A stretch of 40,316 nt of DNA from Acidobacteriota bacterium (lineage in GTDB: Bacteria; Acidobacteriota; Vicinamibacteria; Marinacidobacterales; Marinacidobacteraceae). The position numbers were made by a program, and so were the translations under genes. Shown here in pieces: positions 23,963-32,628 of this stretch. The first letter of the stretch is position 1; each line of letters begins with the position of its first letter. The stretch is from the NCBI GenBank assembly GCA_022828085.1, contig JAJEIY010000064.1, forward strand, positions 1-40,316. The letters run 5' to 3'. The notes under the pieces are model-generated. The model saw only the letters and a program-made list of their open reading frames with translations, did not search any database and was not told where the DNA came from.

Positions 23963-24474
23963 TTGCCTGCGAACTTCCCCCGCGCGTTCCGGGAAACGGA
24001 TCGGGGATTGACCTCGCCCGCTACCAGGACGCGGGGACCATCCGCCGGCTGCTGACGTCCGCCCGGACGGTGGCCGTCGTCGGCCTCTCACCGAAGGAAC
24101 TGCGCGCCAGCTACTTCGTCGGCTTCTACCTGCAGCGGAACGGATACCGGGTGGTCCCCGTAAACCCGCGGGAGCAGGAGATCCTGGGAGAGAAGTGCTA
24201 TCCGAGCGTCGCGGCGATCGAGAAGCCGGTGGACATCGTGAACGTGTTCCGCGCCCCGGCCGCGGTTCCCGGCATTGTCGAGGAGTGCGCCGGCCGCGCG
24301 AAGGCGATCTGGCTGCAATACGGAGTCATCCACCCGGAGGCGGCCGAACGGGCCCGCGAACTCGGGATTGAGGTGGTCATGGACCGCTGCATGAAGGTGG
24401 AACACGCCCGGCACCTGGGGCGGCTCCACTGGCTCGGGTTCACCACCCGCCGCATCACCGCCAGAAGAACCTGA
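23950..24474 (+). CDS. CoA-binding (Rossmann) domain protein
   Basis: 174 aa from ATG 23950, overlapping metY. TVAVVGLSPKELRASYFVGFYLQRNGYRVVPVNP is the succinyl-CoA-ligase-like CoA-binding signature. It continues with ILGEKCYPSVAAIEKPVDIVNVFR and AIWLQYGVIHPEAAERARELGIEVVMDRCMKVEH. Proteins of this YccU-like family bind CoA but have no assigned reaction. An association with metY is common in my memory of genomes and suggests a role in sulfur or acyl-CoA control of methionine synthesis. It is the last gene before a REPIN-like element. Confidence 0.9.
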   Translation: MSSVVACELPPRVPGNGSGIDLARYQDAGTIRRLLTSARTVAVVGLSPKELRASYFVGFYLQRNGYRVVPVNPREQEILGEKCYPSVAAIEKPVDIVNVFRAPAAVPGIVEECAGRAKAIWLQYGVIHPEAAERARELGIEVVMDRCMKVEHARHLGRLHWLGFTTRRITARRT

Positions 24475-24540
24475 CCGTCCGTGATGGAACTGGCGCGAGC
24501 ACGGAGCCCGCGTGGATCTCCCCTCCGTCTGATGGCGTAC

Positions 24541-24712
24541 CGGCTTGGAACGCCGGTCTCTGACCGGCACGCGGCCCGGAGGGCCGCAACCGCATACTGC
24601 TCACGGGCCAGATGGCGCTGGCATGCGGCGTTGCGCCATCCGTGCATCCAGCAAGTACGTGTTCGCCCGCCTTCGGCGTGCGGTGCCGGTCGGAGACCGG
24701 CGTTCCAAGCCG
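24541..24712. repeat. REPIN-like element, second copy
   Basis: 24541-24570 and 24683-24712 are inverted 30-mers with one mismatch (CTCTGACC against CTCCGACC), identical in design to the arms at 5995-6200. Inside them sit GCGGCCC/GGGCCGC around GGA (24571-24587) and CGCCCGCC/GGCGTGCG around TTC with one mismatch (24664-24682). The spacer differs from that of the first copy. The 314-base gap between the CoA-binding gene and the methyltransferase gene holds this element and nothing else recognised. Confidence 0.8.
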
Positions 24713-24788
24713 GCGGCGTTGTCTTCCTGATTGGCGATGCGGAGGGCGCCACAGGCTGCTTGGCCTCGTGACGATTCGCCGCGGACTC

Positions 24789-25415
24789 ATGCCGAGGGAA
24801 GACGGGCCGGCACCGGCCGACTCGACGATCCTGCGGCAGTTCGTCGCGCGGCCCCGCGAGATCGGCGCCGTCTGGCGCAGCTCGCCGGCGCTCGGCATCG
24901 CGATGGCGGAGGCAGTCCGCTGGCCGGAAAAAGCCGCCGTGGTCGAAGCCGGAGCGGGAGACGGCGCCATCACCGAACACCTGCTCGCGGCGAAGCCCCC
25001 CGCCACTCCGTTTCTGGCGGTGGAGCTCAACCAGATGTGTGCTCACGAACTCGCGCGCCGCCTGCCGGACATCAGGATCGTGGTGGACGATCTCGCCAAC
25101 CTGTGCTCCATCTGCGCCAGGGAGAAGGTGGGCGAGGTGGGCGCGGTCGTCGCGACGCTGCCCTGGTCGGTCGTTCCGGAAGACAAGCAGACCGGCATGC
25201 TGGAGGCGATCCTCGAAACGCTGGCTCCCGACGGGCAGTTGCTCTTCTACATCTACATCCAGGCGCTGCCGTTCTGGCGCCGTTCGCCTTTCGCCAGGCG
25301 GCTCCACGAGACCTTCGAGACCATCGAGCACGGATCCGTCGTCTGGAAGAACGTGCCTCCGGCCGTCGTCTTCTCGTGCCGGGGACTCCGCCGGGCCCCC
25401 GCTCACACGGGTTAG
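24789..25415 (+). CDS. PmtA-like SAM-dependent methyltransferase (phospholipid N-methyltransferase type)
   Basis: 208 aa from ATG 24789. GTG 24768, seven codons upstream, is an alternative, and neither has a good ribosome site. FVARPREIGAVWRSSPALGIAMAEAV resembles the N-terminus of PmtA proteins. The SAM motif I is VVEAGAGDGAITEHLL, followed by FLAVELN. VATLPWSVVPEDKQTGMLEAI corresponds to the motif IV region of rRNA-dimethylase-like enzymes. It may methylate phosphatidylethanolamine or another small substrate. Its stop overlaps the stop of mnmA on the other strand (TTAG). Confidence 0.8.
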   Translation: MPREDGPAPADSTILRQFVARPREIGAVWRSSPALGIAMAEAVRWPEKAAVVEAGAGDGAITEHLLAAKPPATPFLAVELNQMCAHELARRLPDIRIVVDDLANLCSICAREKVGEVGAVVATLPWSVVPEDKQTGMLEAILETLAPDGQLLFYIYIQALPFWRRSPFARRLHETFETIEHGSVVWKNVPPAVVFSCRGLRRAPAHTG

Positions 25416-26494
25416 GCGGGTCTTCGCGGGGCGCCCGCAATGCGCCCCGATCCGAGGCAGCGGGTGCCCCGGTAGAGGACCGCGAACTGACCCGGAGCGA
25501 GACCCTCGTCCGGCTCGTCGAGCACGACCGCCCCTGCCCCGGTCCCGTCCCACGACACCTGCGCCGGGACCAGTTCCGGTCCGTGCCGCACCCGGACCTG
25601 GAGGCGCTCCGAGCCGGACGGCGCGCCGTCCCCGATCCAGTGAAGGTCCTCGACCCGGCAACGCTTCGCCGCCCGGCCGGCGCCCCGGCGCACGAGGACC
25701 CGGTTCGCCCGCGGGTCCTTGCCGGCGACGAACCAGGGGCCGCCCCCGAGGCCGAGGCCGCGCCGCTGGCCGATCGTGAACAGCCAGTGCCCGCGGTGGG
25801 TTCCGATCTCGTCTCCCGTCGCCTCGTCCACGACCGGCCCCGGCCGGTCGCCGAGGTGGGCGGTCACGAAGTCGCGGTAGCGCACGCCCCCGAGAAAGCA
25901 GATGCCCTGGCTGTCGCGGCGGTCCTGCGGCGCCAGCCCGAGCCGGGCGGCGAGCCGCCGGACCTCGGTCTTCCGCAGGTCGCCGACCGGGAACGACGAC
26001 CGCTCGAGCTGGCGCCCGCTGATCCGGGAGAGGAAGTAGGTCTGATCCTTCACCGGGTCGGGGGCACGGTGCAGCTCGATGCCGTCCGCCGTCTCGACCC
26101 GCCGCGCGTAGTGTCCGGTCGCCACCCTTTCGAAGCGGCCGCCCGGAATCTCGGCGTCCACCCAGTCGGCGAAGGCCCCGAACTTGATCCGCGAGTTGCA
26201 GAAGAGATCGGGACTCGGCGTCCCGCCGCGCTCGAGTTCGTCGAGGAGGTAGGCAACGACGCCCTCCCGGTAGGCGCGCTGCAGCGGGATCACGGTGAGC
26301 GGGACCCCGAACTGTCCGGCGACGGCGCGGGCGTAGCGGAGGTCCTCCTCCCAGGGGCACTCGCCGAGGTGCTCGAGCTCGTCCTCGAGCCAGACCTTGA
26401 GGTAGAAGGCGTGCACGTCGTGACCCGCCTGCGCCAGCGTGGCGAGGGCGACGGAGCTGTCCACCCCTCCCGACGCGAGTACGGCGACGCGCAT
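25412..26494 (-). CDS. mnmA: tRNA-specific 2-thiouridylase
   Basis: 360 aa from ATG 26494, an ATG that directly begins the PP-loop strand. An ATG 24 bases upstream has no ribosome site. PP-loop SGGVDSS (8-14), ATGHYAR, KDQTYFLS, DSQGICFLG with Cys199, and nucleophile Cys99 in PSPDLFCNSRIKF are all present, as is the C-terminal beta-barrel. It thiolates U34 of tRNA-Lys, -Glu and -Gln with sulfur relayed by IscS. The gene is divergent from the MOSC gene and ends tail-to-tail with the methyltransferase gene. Confidence 0.95.
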   Translation of the reverse strand: MRVAVLASGGVDSSVALATLAQAGHDVHAFYLKVWLEDELEHLGECPWEEDLRYARAVAGQFGVPLTVIPLQRAYREGVVAYLLDELERGGTPSPDLFCNSRIKFGAFADWVDAEIPGGRFERVATGHYARRVETADGIELHRAPDPVKDQTYFLSRISGRQLERSSFPVGDLRKTEVRRLAARLGLAPQDRRDSQGICFLGGVRYRDFVTAHLGDRPGPVVDEATGDEIGTHRGHWLFTIGQRRGLGLGGGPWFVAGKDPRANRVLVRRGAGRAAKRCRVEDLHWIGDGAPSGSERLQVRVRHGPELVPAQVSWDGTGAGAVVLDEPDEGLAPGQFAVLYRGTRCLGSGRIAGAPRRPA

Positions 26495-26539
26495 ACCGAT
26501 GATCCCGCCAGGAATCATGACGCGGCGCCGGAACGGCGG

Positions 26540-26545
26540 TAGGAT
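26540..26545 (+). promoter_or_regulatory. Candidate -10 box of the MOSC/CCA unit
   Basis: TAGGAT lies 43 bases before ATG 26589 in the mnmA/MOSC divergent region. It is one of several TAGnnT boxes ahead of genes here. No clear -35 was seen. Confidence 0.25.
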
Positions 26546-26588
26546 TCCGCCGGGTTGGCGCCGCGCCCCGCCGCGCCCCCGGACCCTC

Positions 26589-27071
26589 ATGGCAGAACCA
26601 ACGACCAACCAACATGCCGGCAGCCTCCTCGCCATCTGGGCCAAGGGAGTACGCGGTCAACCCATGACGTCCCGGTCCGACGGGGAACTGATCGCGGGCA
26701 AAGGGCTTCGAGACTCCGCACCCGCCCGGGGGAAGCGCCAGGTCACCGTCCTTTCGCGGGAGGCCTGGGAGCGCGCGGCTGACGAAGCCGGGCAGCCCGA
26801 CGCGGACCCGGCCCTCCGGCGCGCGAATCTGCTCGTGACCGGGGTGGACTTCCGGGAGACCATCGGACGCACGCTCGCGGTGGGCGAGACCCGGATCCTG
26901 ATCCACGGGGAAACGAAGCCCTGCGAACGGATGGACGGCGCGGCGCTGCGGATGCGCGACTCACTGGCCCCCGACTGGCGCGGAGGGGCCTTCGGCGAAG
27001 TGGTGAGCGGCGGAAGGATTCGGATCGGCGATCCGGTCGGTTGGGCGGAACCCGGACCTCCCGGTCCTTGA
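26589..27071 (+). CDS. MOSC domain protein
   Basis: 160 aa from ATG 26589. GSLLAIWAKGVRGQPM, AGKGLRDSAPARGKRQVTVLSREAW, LRRANLLVTGVDFRETIGRTLAVGETRILIHGETKPCERMD follow the MOSC domain in order. Cys112 in TKPCERMD is the conserved residue that carries persulfide sulfur in the family. The protein is the short stand-alone form with no aminotransferase domain. Likely roles are sulfur transfer or molybdenum-cofactor-linked reduction. Its TGA overlaps the TTG start of the CCA enzyme gene. Confidence 0.88.
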   Translation: MAEPTTNQHAGSLLAIWAKGVRGQPMTSRSDGELIAGKGLRDSAPARGKRQVTVLSREAWERAADEAGQPDADPALRRANLLVTGVDFRETIGRTLAVGETRILIHGETKPCERMDGAALRMRDSLAPDWRGGAFGEVVSGGRIRIGDPVGWAEPGPPGP

Positions 27072-28522
27072 CCCGGCGAGACGAGAGCGCCGAGGGGTCG
27101 GCAGCGGCCCGGTTCCGGCTTGCGCCGGTAGGCCCGATTCCGGAGGGAGTCGTCGGCCCCGCGGGGGATGCCCGCCGGGTCGCGGTCACCGTCCGGCAGG
27201 CCGGCGGGCGCGTCCTGGTCGTCGGGGGCTTCGTCCGGGACGGCATGCTCGGGTGTTCCACGGGCGAGCCGGACCTCGAGGTGTTCGGCCTGCCGGTGCG
27301 CAAACTGGAACGGGCGCTGCGGCCGCTCGGAAAGGTCCGCCGGATCGGCCGGGCCTTTCCCGTGCTCCGCGTCGGGGGCCTCGCCCTGGAAGTCGCCCTG
27401 CCGCGCCGGGAATCGAAGACCGGGCCGGGCCACCTGGGTTTCGAGGTCGTGGTGGACCCGGGCATGAGTTTCGAGGAGGCGGCCCGGCGCCGCGACCTCA
27501 CCCTCAACGCCATGGGACTCGACCCCCTGACCGGCGAGCTGTTCGATCCCTACGGAGGGGCGCGCGACCTCGCCCGAGGGGTCATGCGGGCCACGGACCC
27601 GGGGAAGTTCCCGGAAGACCCGCTCCGCGGACTGCGGGTGGCCGCGTTCGCTTCCCGCTTCGGGTTCACCGCCGACGAAGAACTGCACGGTCTGTGCGCC
27701 GGCCTGGACCTTTCCGAACTCAGTCCGGAACGGATCCTGGACGAACTCGAAAAGCTGCTCCACGGCGGGGAACCGTCGCGAGGCCTCCGTTTTCTCGCCG
27801 CCACCCGGCTCCTTCGGTTCCTGCCGGAGGTGGACGCCCTTCGCGGGGTTCCCCAGGACCCCGAGTGGCATCCGGAGGGAGACGTCTTCGAGCACACCCT
27901 GCTGTCGGTGGACCGGGCGGCGGAGTTGGCCTCCGGCGGCCGGGAAACCAGGCGGGCCCTGCTGCTCGGAGCCCTCTGCCACGACTTCGGCAAGCCGGCC
28001 ACCACCCGGGAGCGGCGCGGACGCATCACCGCCTACGCCCACGATGCCGCCGGGGCGCCGCTCGCCCGCCGCTTCCTCGAAGCGCTGCGGGCGCCGCGCG
28101 CGCTGGTGGACGAGGTCGAGGCCCTGACGCGCCGCCACCTGGCGCCCGCGTTCTATCCGAGGCAGGGCGCGAAGCGCGCCGCCTACCGGCGGCTGGCCCG
28201 CGAGATGGCCGCCGCCGGAACCACCCTCGAGGCCCTCCTGCGGGTCGCCACCGCGGACCAGCTCGGGCGCACCACGGAGAACGCGCTGGCCGGACGGTTC
28301 CCCGAGGGCGAGGTGTTCCGGGAGCGGGCGGAAGCCGCCGGAGTCTTCCGCGGACCACCGGAAGACGCGGTCAGCGGAAGGCACGTGCTGGCGCGCAATG
28401 TCGCCCCGGGAAAGGCGGTCGGACGGATTCTCGACCGCAGCCGTGAAGTGCAGGACGAAAGCGGCGAAACCGACCCGGAGAAGATCCTGGACCGGGTGAT
28501 TCCGGCAACTCCCGGAGGCTAA
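27068..28522 (+). CDS. cca: CCA-adding/poly(A)-polymerase-type nucleotidyltransferase with HD domain
   Basis: 484 aa with TTG 27068 as start, because TTGA overlaps the MOSC stop. A TTG at 27041 is also in frame. VVGGFVRDGMLG (52-62) and the catalytic DLE (69-71, in EPDLEVFG) form the nucleotidyltransferase active site. ARRRDLTLNAM, DPYGGARDLARGVMRATDPGKFPEDPLRGLRVAAFASRFGF are family motifs. An HD-type motif CHDFGKP lies near residue 303. It adds or repairs the tRNA CCA end. The poly(A) polymerase alternative cannot be excluded. The last stop bases come from the start of the MITE-like repeat. Confidence 0.9.
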   Translation: MTRRDESAEGSAAARFRLAPVGPIPEGVVGPAGDARRVAVTVRQAGGRVLVVGGFVRDGMLGCSTGEPDLEVFGLPVRKLERALRPLGKVRRIGRAFPVLRVGGLALEVALPRRESKTGPGHLGFEVVVDPGMSFEEAARRRDLTLNAMGLDPLTGELFDPYGGARDLARGVMRATDPGKFPEDPLRGLRVAAFASRFGFTADEELHGLCAGLDLSELSPERILDELEKLLHGGEPSRGLRFLAATRLLRFLPEVDALRGVPQDPEWHPEGDVFEHTLLSVDRAAELASGGRETRRALLLGALCHDFGKPATTRERRGRITAYAHDAAGAPLARRFLEALRAPRALVDEVEALTRRHLAPAFYPRQGAKRAAYRRLAREMAAAGTTLEALLRVATADQLGRTTENALAGRFPEGEVFRERAEAAGVFRGPPEDAVSGRHVLARNVAPGKAVGRILDRSREVQDESGETDPEKILDRVIPATPGG

Positions 28523-28703
28523 CAGCCTGTGGCGAAACCCACGCGGCGTTCGACGCGCGATGCATCCCGCCTGAACCGCGCCTCTCCGAGGCGCTCTGCG
28601 TTGCGTTTCGGTCGCAATACAGTCGGTATTCCTCCCTCACGCGCCTTGTCAGCCGGGCGCCTCGCACGTCTCGGCGCTCACGTGGGTTTCACCACAGGCT
28701 GTT
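28521..28703. mobile_element. MITE-like element with 23-bp terminal inverted repeats
   Basis: 28521-28543 and 28681-28703 are reverse complements with one mismatch in 23 (ends AACAGCCTGTGG and CCACAGGCTGTT). The interior has a perfect GCGCCTC/GAGGCGC hairpin around TCC (28578-28594) and no plausible gene on the plus strand. The element starts within the stop codon of cca (TAA at 28520-28522) and ends 4 bases before the ATG of the PLP-lyase gene, so it fills the whole intergenic space. No clear target-site duplication was found. A structured intergenic repeat of another origin is possible. Confidence 0.65.
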
Positions 28704-28707
28704 GATC

Positions 28708-29694
28708 ATGAACCTGACCGTCCCCGACCGCCCCTTCGCGGTGCGGCCCACGACCTGGATCGAACCGGAGCGGCTGCGGGCCGCGCTCGGCCTCCGCATC
28801 ACCCTGGTGAGCGAGACCTTCCAGCGCACCGGGAGCTTCAAGTTCCGCGCCGCGTTCCACCGGGCCCGGACGTCGTCGGCCCGGCACCTGATCGCCGCCT
28901 CCTCCGGCAACTTCGGTCAGGCGCTGGCGCTCGCCTGCCGCCTGCTGCGGAAACAGGCCACGATCGTGATGCCGTCCATCTCCGCCCGGGTGAAGATCGA
29001 GGCCGTGCGCGGCCACGGCGCCGCGGTGGAGCTGACCGACGTGGAGAGGGAGTCGCGGGAGGACGGGGTGGCCCGGATCCTCGCCAGTTTCCCCGAGGCG
29101 GAGGTCGCGAGCGCCTATGCCGACCCCGCGGTCATCGCCGGCAACGCGACGCTCGGGGTCGAGATCGCGGCCCGGCTGAGCCGCTTCTCGCCGGCCCGGC
29201 GGCGGAAGGCGGTGGTCGTGGTTCCCATCGGCGGCGGAGGTATCAGCTCCGGAATCCTGACCGGCCTCGAGGCCGCGGGGCTTTCGGAGGTCCCGGTGGT
29301 GGGCGCCGAGCCGCTGCTCGCGAACGACGCCGCCGAGTCCCTCCGCCACGGCGAACTCGTGAGCCACGCCGGCGAAGCGCTCTCGCTCGCCGACGGGGCC
29401 CGGCTTCCCCGGCTCGGCGGGAACAACTGGACGATCCTGCGCGAAGGGATCCGGGCCATCGTGGAAGTGCCCGAGGCACAGATCGCGGGAGCAGTGCGGG
29501 CGCTCTTCGCCCAGGCCAACCTGAAGGCGGAGCCCACCGGGGCGCTCGGGATCGGGGCGCTGCTCACGAATCCCGAACGGTTCGAGGACCGGGAGGTCTT
29601 CGTCGTCATCACCGGAGGCAACGTGGACCCGGCCGTGTACTCGCGGATTCTCACGGGCGCGAACTCGGTCGCGGAGGCCTACGGCGCGCCCTGA
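28708..29694 (+). CDS. PLP-dependent threonine/serine dehydratase-like lyase
   Basis: 328 aa from ATG 28708. Fold-type II PLP enzyme: the Schiff-base lysine is Lys45 in RTGSFKFRAA, then ASSGNFGQALALACR (substrate-binding SGN loop) and VPIGGGGISSG (phosphate-binding glycine loop). It is the single-domain form with no ACT domain, so it should not be feedback controlled like IlvA. The likely reaction is deamination of threonine or serine, with serine racemase or a hydroxyaspartate enzyme as alternatives. Its upstream region is repeat-derived and lacks a good ribosome site. The next gene overlaps it by one base. Confidence 0.9.
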   Translation: MNLTVPDRPFAVRPTTWIEPERLRAALGLRITLVSETFQRTGSFKFRAAFHRARTSSARHLIAASSGNFGQALALACRLLRKQATIVMPSISARVKIEAVRGHGAAVELTDVERESREDGVARILASFPEAEVASAYADPAVIAGNATLGVEIAARLSRFSPARRRKAVVVVPIGGGGISSGILTGLEAAGLSEVPVVGAEPLLANDAAESLRHGELVSHAGEALSLADGARLPRLGGNNWTILREGIRAIVEVPEAQIAGAVRALFAQANLKAEPTGALGIGALLTNPERFEDREVFVVITGGNVDPAVYSRILTGANSVAEAYGAP

Positions 29695-30191
29695 TGTTGC
29701 GGTTGCTCCTGCTGCGTCACGCCAAGTCCGCCTGGAACCATCCCGGCCTCCGGGATCACGACCGGCCACTCGCGCCGCGCGGCCTCCGGGATGCACCGCG
29801 CATGGGCCGTTACCTGCGGGCACAGGGGTTCACCCCGGCGGCGGCGCTCGTTTCCACGGCGGTTCGGGCGCGGACCACCGCCGAACTCGCGCTCGACGCG
29901 GCGGGCGCCGCGCCGGGCACCCTGCGGCTGATCCCGGACCTCTACGGATCGAGTCCGGACGAGATCGTGGAGATCGTGGCCGGGGAGGGCGGGAGCGCGT
30001 CTCCCCTGCTGGTGGTGGCGCACAACCCCGGCATGGAAGACCTCGCGGCCCGTTTCCTGGGCCGTTACGAGCATTTCCCCACCGCGGCCCTGCTGGTGGC
30101 GCGGGTACCGGCCTTCGACTGGGCGGGGCTCTCCCCCGCCAGGGCATCGGTCGAGGCGTTCGTCCGTCCCCGGGAACTGCCCCGGGACTGA
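29694..30191 (+). CDS. SixA-like histidine phosphatase
   Basis: 165 aa. RHAKSAW (8-14) gives the catalytic Arg8 and His9 of the histidine phosphatase superfamily. The second His is in VVAHNPGMEDLA. SixA proteins are short members that dephosphorylate phosphohistidine on signalling or PTS proteins, and this length fits. The ATG shares one base with the preceding stop (TGATG). A GC hairpin follows the stop at 30198-30217. Confidence 0.9.
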   Translation: MLRLLLLRHAKSAWNHPGLRDHDRPLAPRGLRDAPRMGRYLRAQGFTPAAALVSTAVRARTTAELALDAAGAAPGTLRLIPDLYGSSPDEIVEIVAGEGGSASPLLVVAHNPGMEDLAARFLGRYEHFPTAALLVARVPAFDWAGLSPARASVEAFVRPRELPRD

Positions 30192-30197
30192 ACGAAG

Positions 30198-30217
30198 GCC
30201 CGGGCCTCAACCCGGGC
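30198..30217 (+). terminator. GC hairpin after the SixA-like gene
   Basis: GCCCGGG and CCCGGGC pair perfectly around a six-base loop, 7 bases after the stop at 30191. There is no T-tract, so it is only terminator-like. It could also be a 3' stabiliser. Confidence 0.35.
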
Positions 30218-30261
30218 AGGGCCGCGGGTATCCTTGGCCGCCCTGCGCCGGGGAGAACCCC

Positions 30262-31350
30262 TTGAAGAATCCGCTCCGCTCCGACTGGTTCCAGCGCACC
30301 CTGCTGCCCGGTTTCTGCTTCCAGTCGATGGTGATTGCGGGCGGGTACGGCACCGGGCGCGAGCTCGTGGACTTCTTCCTGACCAAGGGCGTCCTCGGGG
30401 GGTTGCTGGGGATGCTCCTGATCACGACGCCGCTCTGGTCCCTCGTCTGCGCCCTCACCTTCGAGATCGCCCGGCGGGCCGGTTCGTACGACTACCGGAC
30501 CCTGACCCGCGAACTCCTGGGCCGCTGGAACTGGCTCTACGAGGTCATCTACCTCGCCGCGATGCTGGTGGTCGTTTCGGTGGTGGCGGCGGCCGGCGGC
30601 GAGATCGTCTCGCGCTCGCTCGGGCTCCCCTACGCCATCGGGGTGCTCGCCATCATGGTCGCGGTGGGCTACCTCGTCCTGAAAGGCACCAGCACCGTCG
30701 AGAACTTCCTGTCCTTCTGGTCGATGGCGCTCTATGCGGTGTACATCGTGGTGCTCATCGCCGCTTTCCGCGTCTTCGGACCGGAGATCGGGGCTGCCCT
30801 CGGCAGCGGCGAAGCCACCAGCGACTGGGTCCTCGGCGGCGTCGAGTACATGGCCTACAACGTGGGCACGCTTCCGGCGGTGCTCTTCTGCGCGCACCAC
30901 CTGAGGACGCGCCGCGACGCCATGGTGGCGGGGATGCTCGCCGGGCCCATCGCCATCATTCCCGCCGTCCTCTTCTTCATCGCGATCGCCGGCCTCGGCT
31001 CCGGGATGATCGACGAGACGGTCCCCTCGCTCACCCTGCTGGCGGAGATCGGATCCCCGCTGCTCCTGTTCGGCTTCCAGGTGGTCCTGTTCGGCACCCT
31101 GATCGAGACCGCCACCAGCCTGATCCACGCGGTCAACGAGCGGGTGGCGCGCGCCATGGAGGAGGGAGGCCGCGAGCTGAAGACGTGGCTGCGGCCGGCG
31201 ACCTCCACCGTCGTGCTGCTGGCCGCCATTCTGCTCGCCCAGGCGGGCCTCGAGGACCTGATCGGGATCGGCTACCGGATCCTCACCTACGGGTTCTGGG
31301 TGATCTTCATCCTCCCGCTGCTGTGGTACGGGGTCCGGCGACTGCGCTGA
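30262..31350 (+). CDS. YkvI-like multi-pass membrane transporter
   Basis: 362 aa from TTG 30262 with GGGGAG seven bases upstream. Ten or so hydrophobic segments are visible. The N-terminus (LLPGFCFQSMVIAGGYGTGRELVDFF) has the Gly-rich broken first helix with the GTGRE motif seen in YkvI-like proteins, which belong to the amino acid-polyamine-cation-like LeuT-fold transporters. The substrate is unknown, and branched-chain or other amino acids are plausible. A TATCCT box at 30229-30234 may be the promoter. Confidence 0.85.
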   Translation: MKNPLRSDWFQRTLLPGFCFQSMVIAGGYGTGRELVDFFLTKGVLGGLLGMLLITTPLWSLVCALTFEIARRAGSYDYRTLTRELLGRWNWLYEVIYLAAMLVVVSVVAAAGGEIVSRSLGLPYAIGVLAIMVAVGYLVLKGTSTVENFLSFWSMALYAVYIVVLIAAFRVFGPEIGAALGSGEATSDWVLGGVEYMAYNVGTLPAVLFCAHHLRTRRDAMVAGMLAGPIAIIPAVLFFIAIAGLGSGMIDETVPSLTLLAEIGSPLLLFGFQVVLFGTLIETATSLIHAVNERVARAMEEGGRELKTWLRPATSTVVLLAAILLAQAGLEDLIGIGYRILTYGFWVIFILPLLWYGVRRLR

Positions 31351-31429
31351 GCACGTTCCCCGGCCGCCACGCGACCGGACGCGAACCGTTTCCGGCGGTC
31401 ATGGGTAAAGATGCCGCTGGAATACCCAC

Positions 31430-32587
31430 GTGTACGCGAGGAGCCTCACCCGGATTCTCCGGCGCAACGCGCGCAGCGTGCTCGTGCTCGGGCCGCGGCA
31501 GGTGGGCAAGTCCACCCTGCTCGCCTCGCTCCAGCCGGACCTGACCCTCAACCTCGCGAGCCCGCGGGTCTTCCGCGAGTACGTGGGGCATCCCGAGCGA
31601 CTGGAACGGGACCTCGAGACGGCCCCGGAAACCACCCGGACCATTCTTCTCGACGAGGTGCACCGGAACCCCGCGCTGCTCGACGCGGTGCAGGTCGCGG
31701 TGGACGGCAGACCGGGCCGTTTCCGGTTCCTGATCTCGGGCGCGAGCGCCCGGCAACTGCGCCGGGGCCAGGCCAATCTGCTGCCCGGACGGGTCCAGAT
31801 CCATCGCCTGCATCCGCTCACCGCCGGTGAGCTCGGCGCCGACTTCAACCTCGATCGGGTCCTCGCCCACGGGACGCTTCCCGGCATCTATCGTGAGCCG
31901 GACCCGGATACACGGGCGACCGACCTCCGCAGCTACACGGACTCCTACCTGCGGGAAGAGGTGCAGGCCGAGGCGCTGGTCCGAAACGTCGGCGGATTCG
32001 CGCGCCTTCTCGATCTCGTCGCGGCGGCGTCGGGGCGGATCCTGAACGTGCACAACCTCTCGCAGGACGCCGGGCTCGGCTACGAGACCGCGCGCCGCTA
32101 CCTCGAGGTCCTCGAAGACACGCTGATCGCCTTTCGAGTGCCGGCCTGGAGCGGCTCGGACCGCGCCAACCTGATCCGTCACGGCAAGCTGTTCCTGTTC
32201 GACATCGGGGTCCGCAACGCACTCCTGCGACGGCCGCTGGACCGGCCTCTCGAGGACGAGCGGGGACTGCTTCTCGAACACCTGGTGGCGCTCGAGCTGC
32301 ACCAGCGACTTCAGTCCTTCCTTCCGGACGCGACCCTCCACCACTACCGGACCCGCCACGGAGTCGAGGTGGATTTCGTACTTTCGCTGGGACGCGAAAC
32401 CTGGGGAATCGAGGTGAAGTCCAGCCGCCGGGTCCATACGAGCATGTTGCGCGGCCTCAAGGGGCTGGCCTACCGGAATCCCCAGGTGACCCGAAAGATC
32501 CTCGTGTTCCTGGGCCCGCGACCCCAGGTCGTGGATGGTGTGGAGGTCCTGCCGCTCCAGAACTTCCTCGGGCTCCTGCCGGGATGA
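31430..32587 (+). CDS. DUF4143 ATPase (AAA_14 plus nuclease-like C-terminus)
   Basis: 385 aa from GTG 31430. Walker A is GPRQVGKST (21-29) and Walker B ILLDEVHRNP (72-81), the AAA_14 type. The C-terminal DUF4143 part has LFLFDIGVRNALL, and HGVEVDFVL...WGIEVKSS gives the E-D-ExK pattern of a PD-(D/E)xK fold. Such ATPases are widespread, scattered genes in bacteria and archaea with no settled function, often moving horizontally. It stands between a transporter and a secreted protein with no obvious partner. Confidence 0.92.
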   Translation: MYARSLTRILRRNARSVLVLGPRQVGKSTLLASLQPDLTLNLASPRVFREYVGHPERLERDLETAPETTRTILLDEVHRNPALLDAVQVAVDGRPGRFRFLISGASARQLRRGQANLLPGRVQIHRLHPLTAGELGADFNLDRVLAHGTLPGIYREPDPDTRATDLRSYTDSYLREEVQAEALVRNVGGFARLLDLVAAASGRILNVHNLSQDAGLGYETARRYLEVLEDTLIAFRVPAWSGSDRANLIRHGKLFLFDIGVRNALLRRPLDRPLEDERGLLLEHLVALELHQRLQSFLPDATLHHYRTRHGVEVDFVLSLGRETWGIEVKSSRRVHTSMLRGLKGLAYRNPQVTRKILVFLGPRPQVVDGVEVLPLQNFLGLLPG

Positions 32588-32628
32588 CCCCCGTCCGCGC
32601 GGCGGGTGCAGCCACGCGCGCGCCCCTC

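Noticed and set aside
24768..24788. GTG 24768 as start of the PmtA-like gene
   Set aside because: Possible, but it has no better ribosome site than ATG 24789 and adds residues outside the conserved region. It is kept only as an alternative.
28371..28667. Minus-strand open frame across the cca end and the repeat
   Set aside because: It is antisense to cca and to the MITE-like element, has no ribosome site, and owes its length to the repeat sequence.
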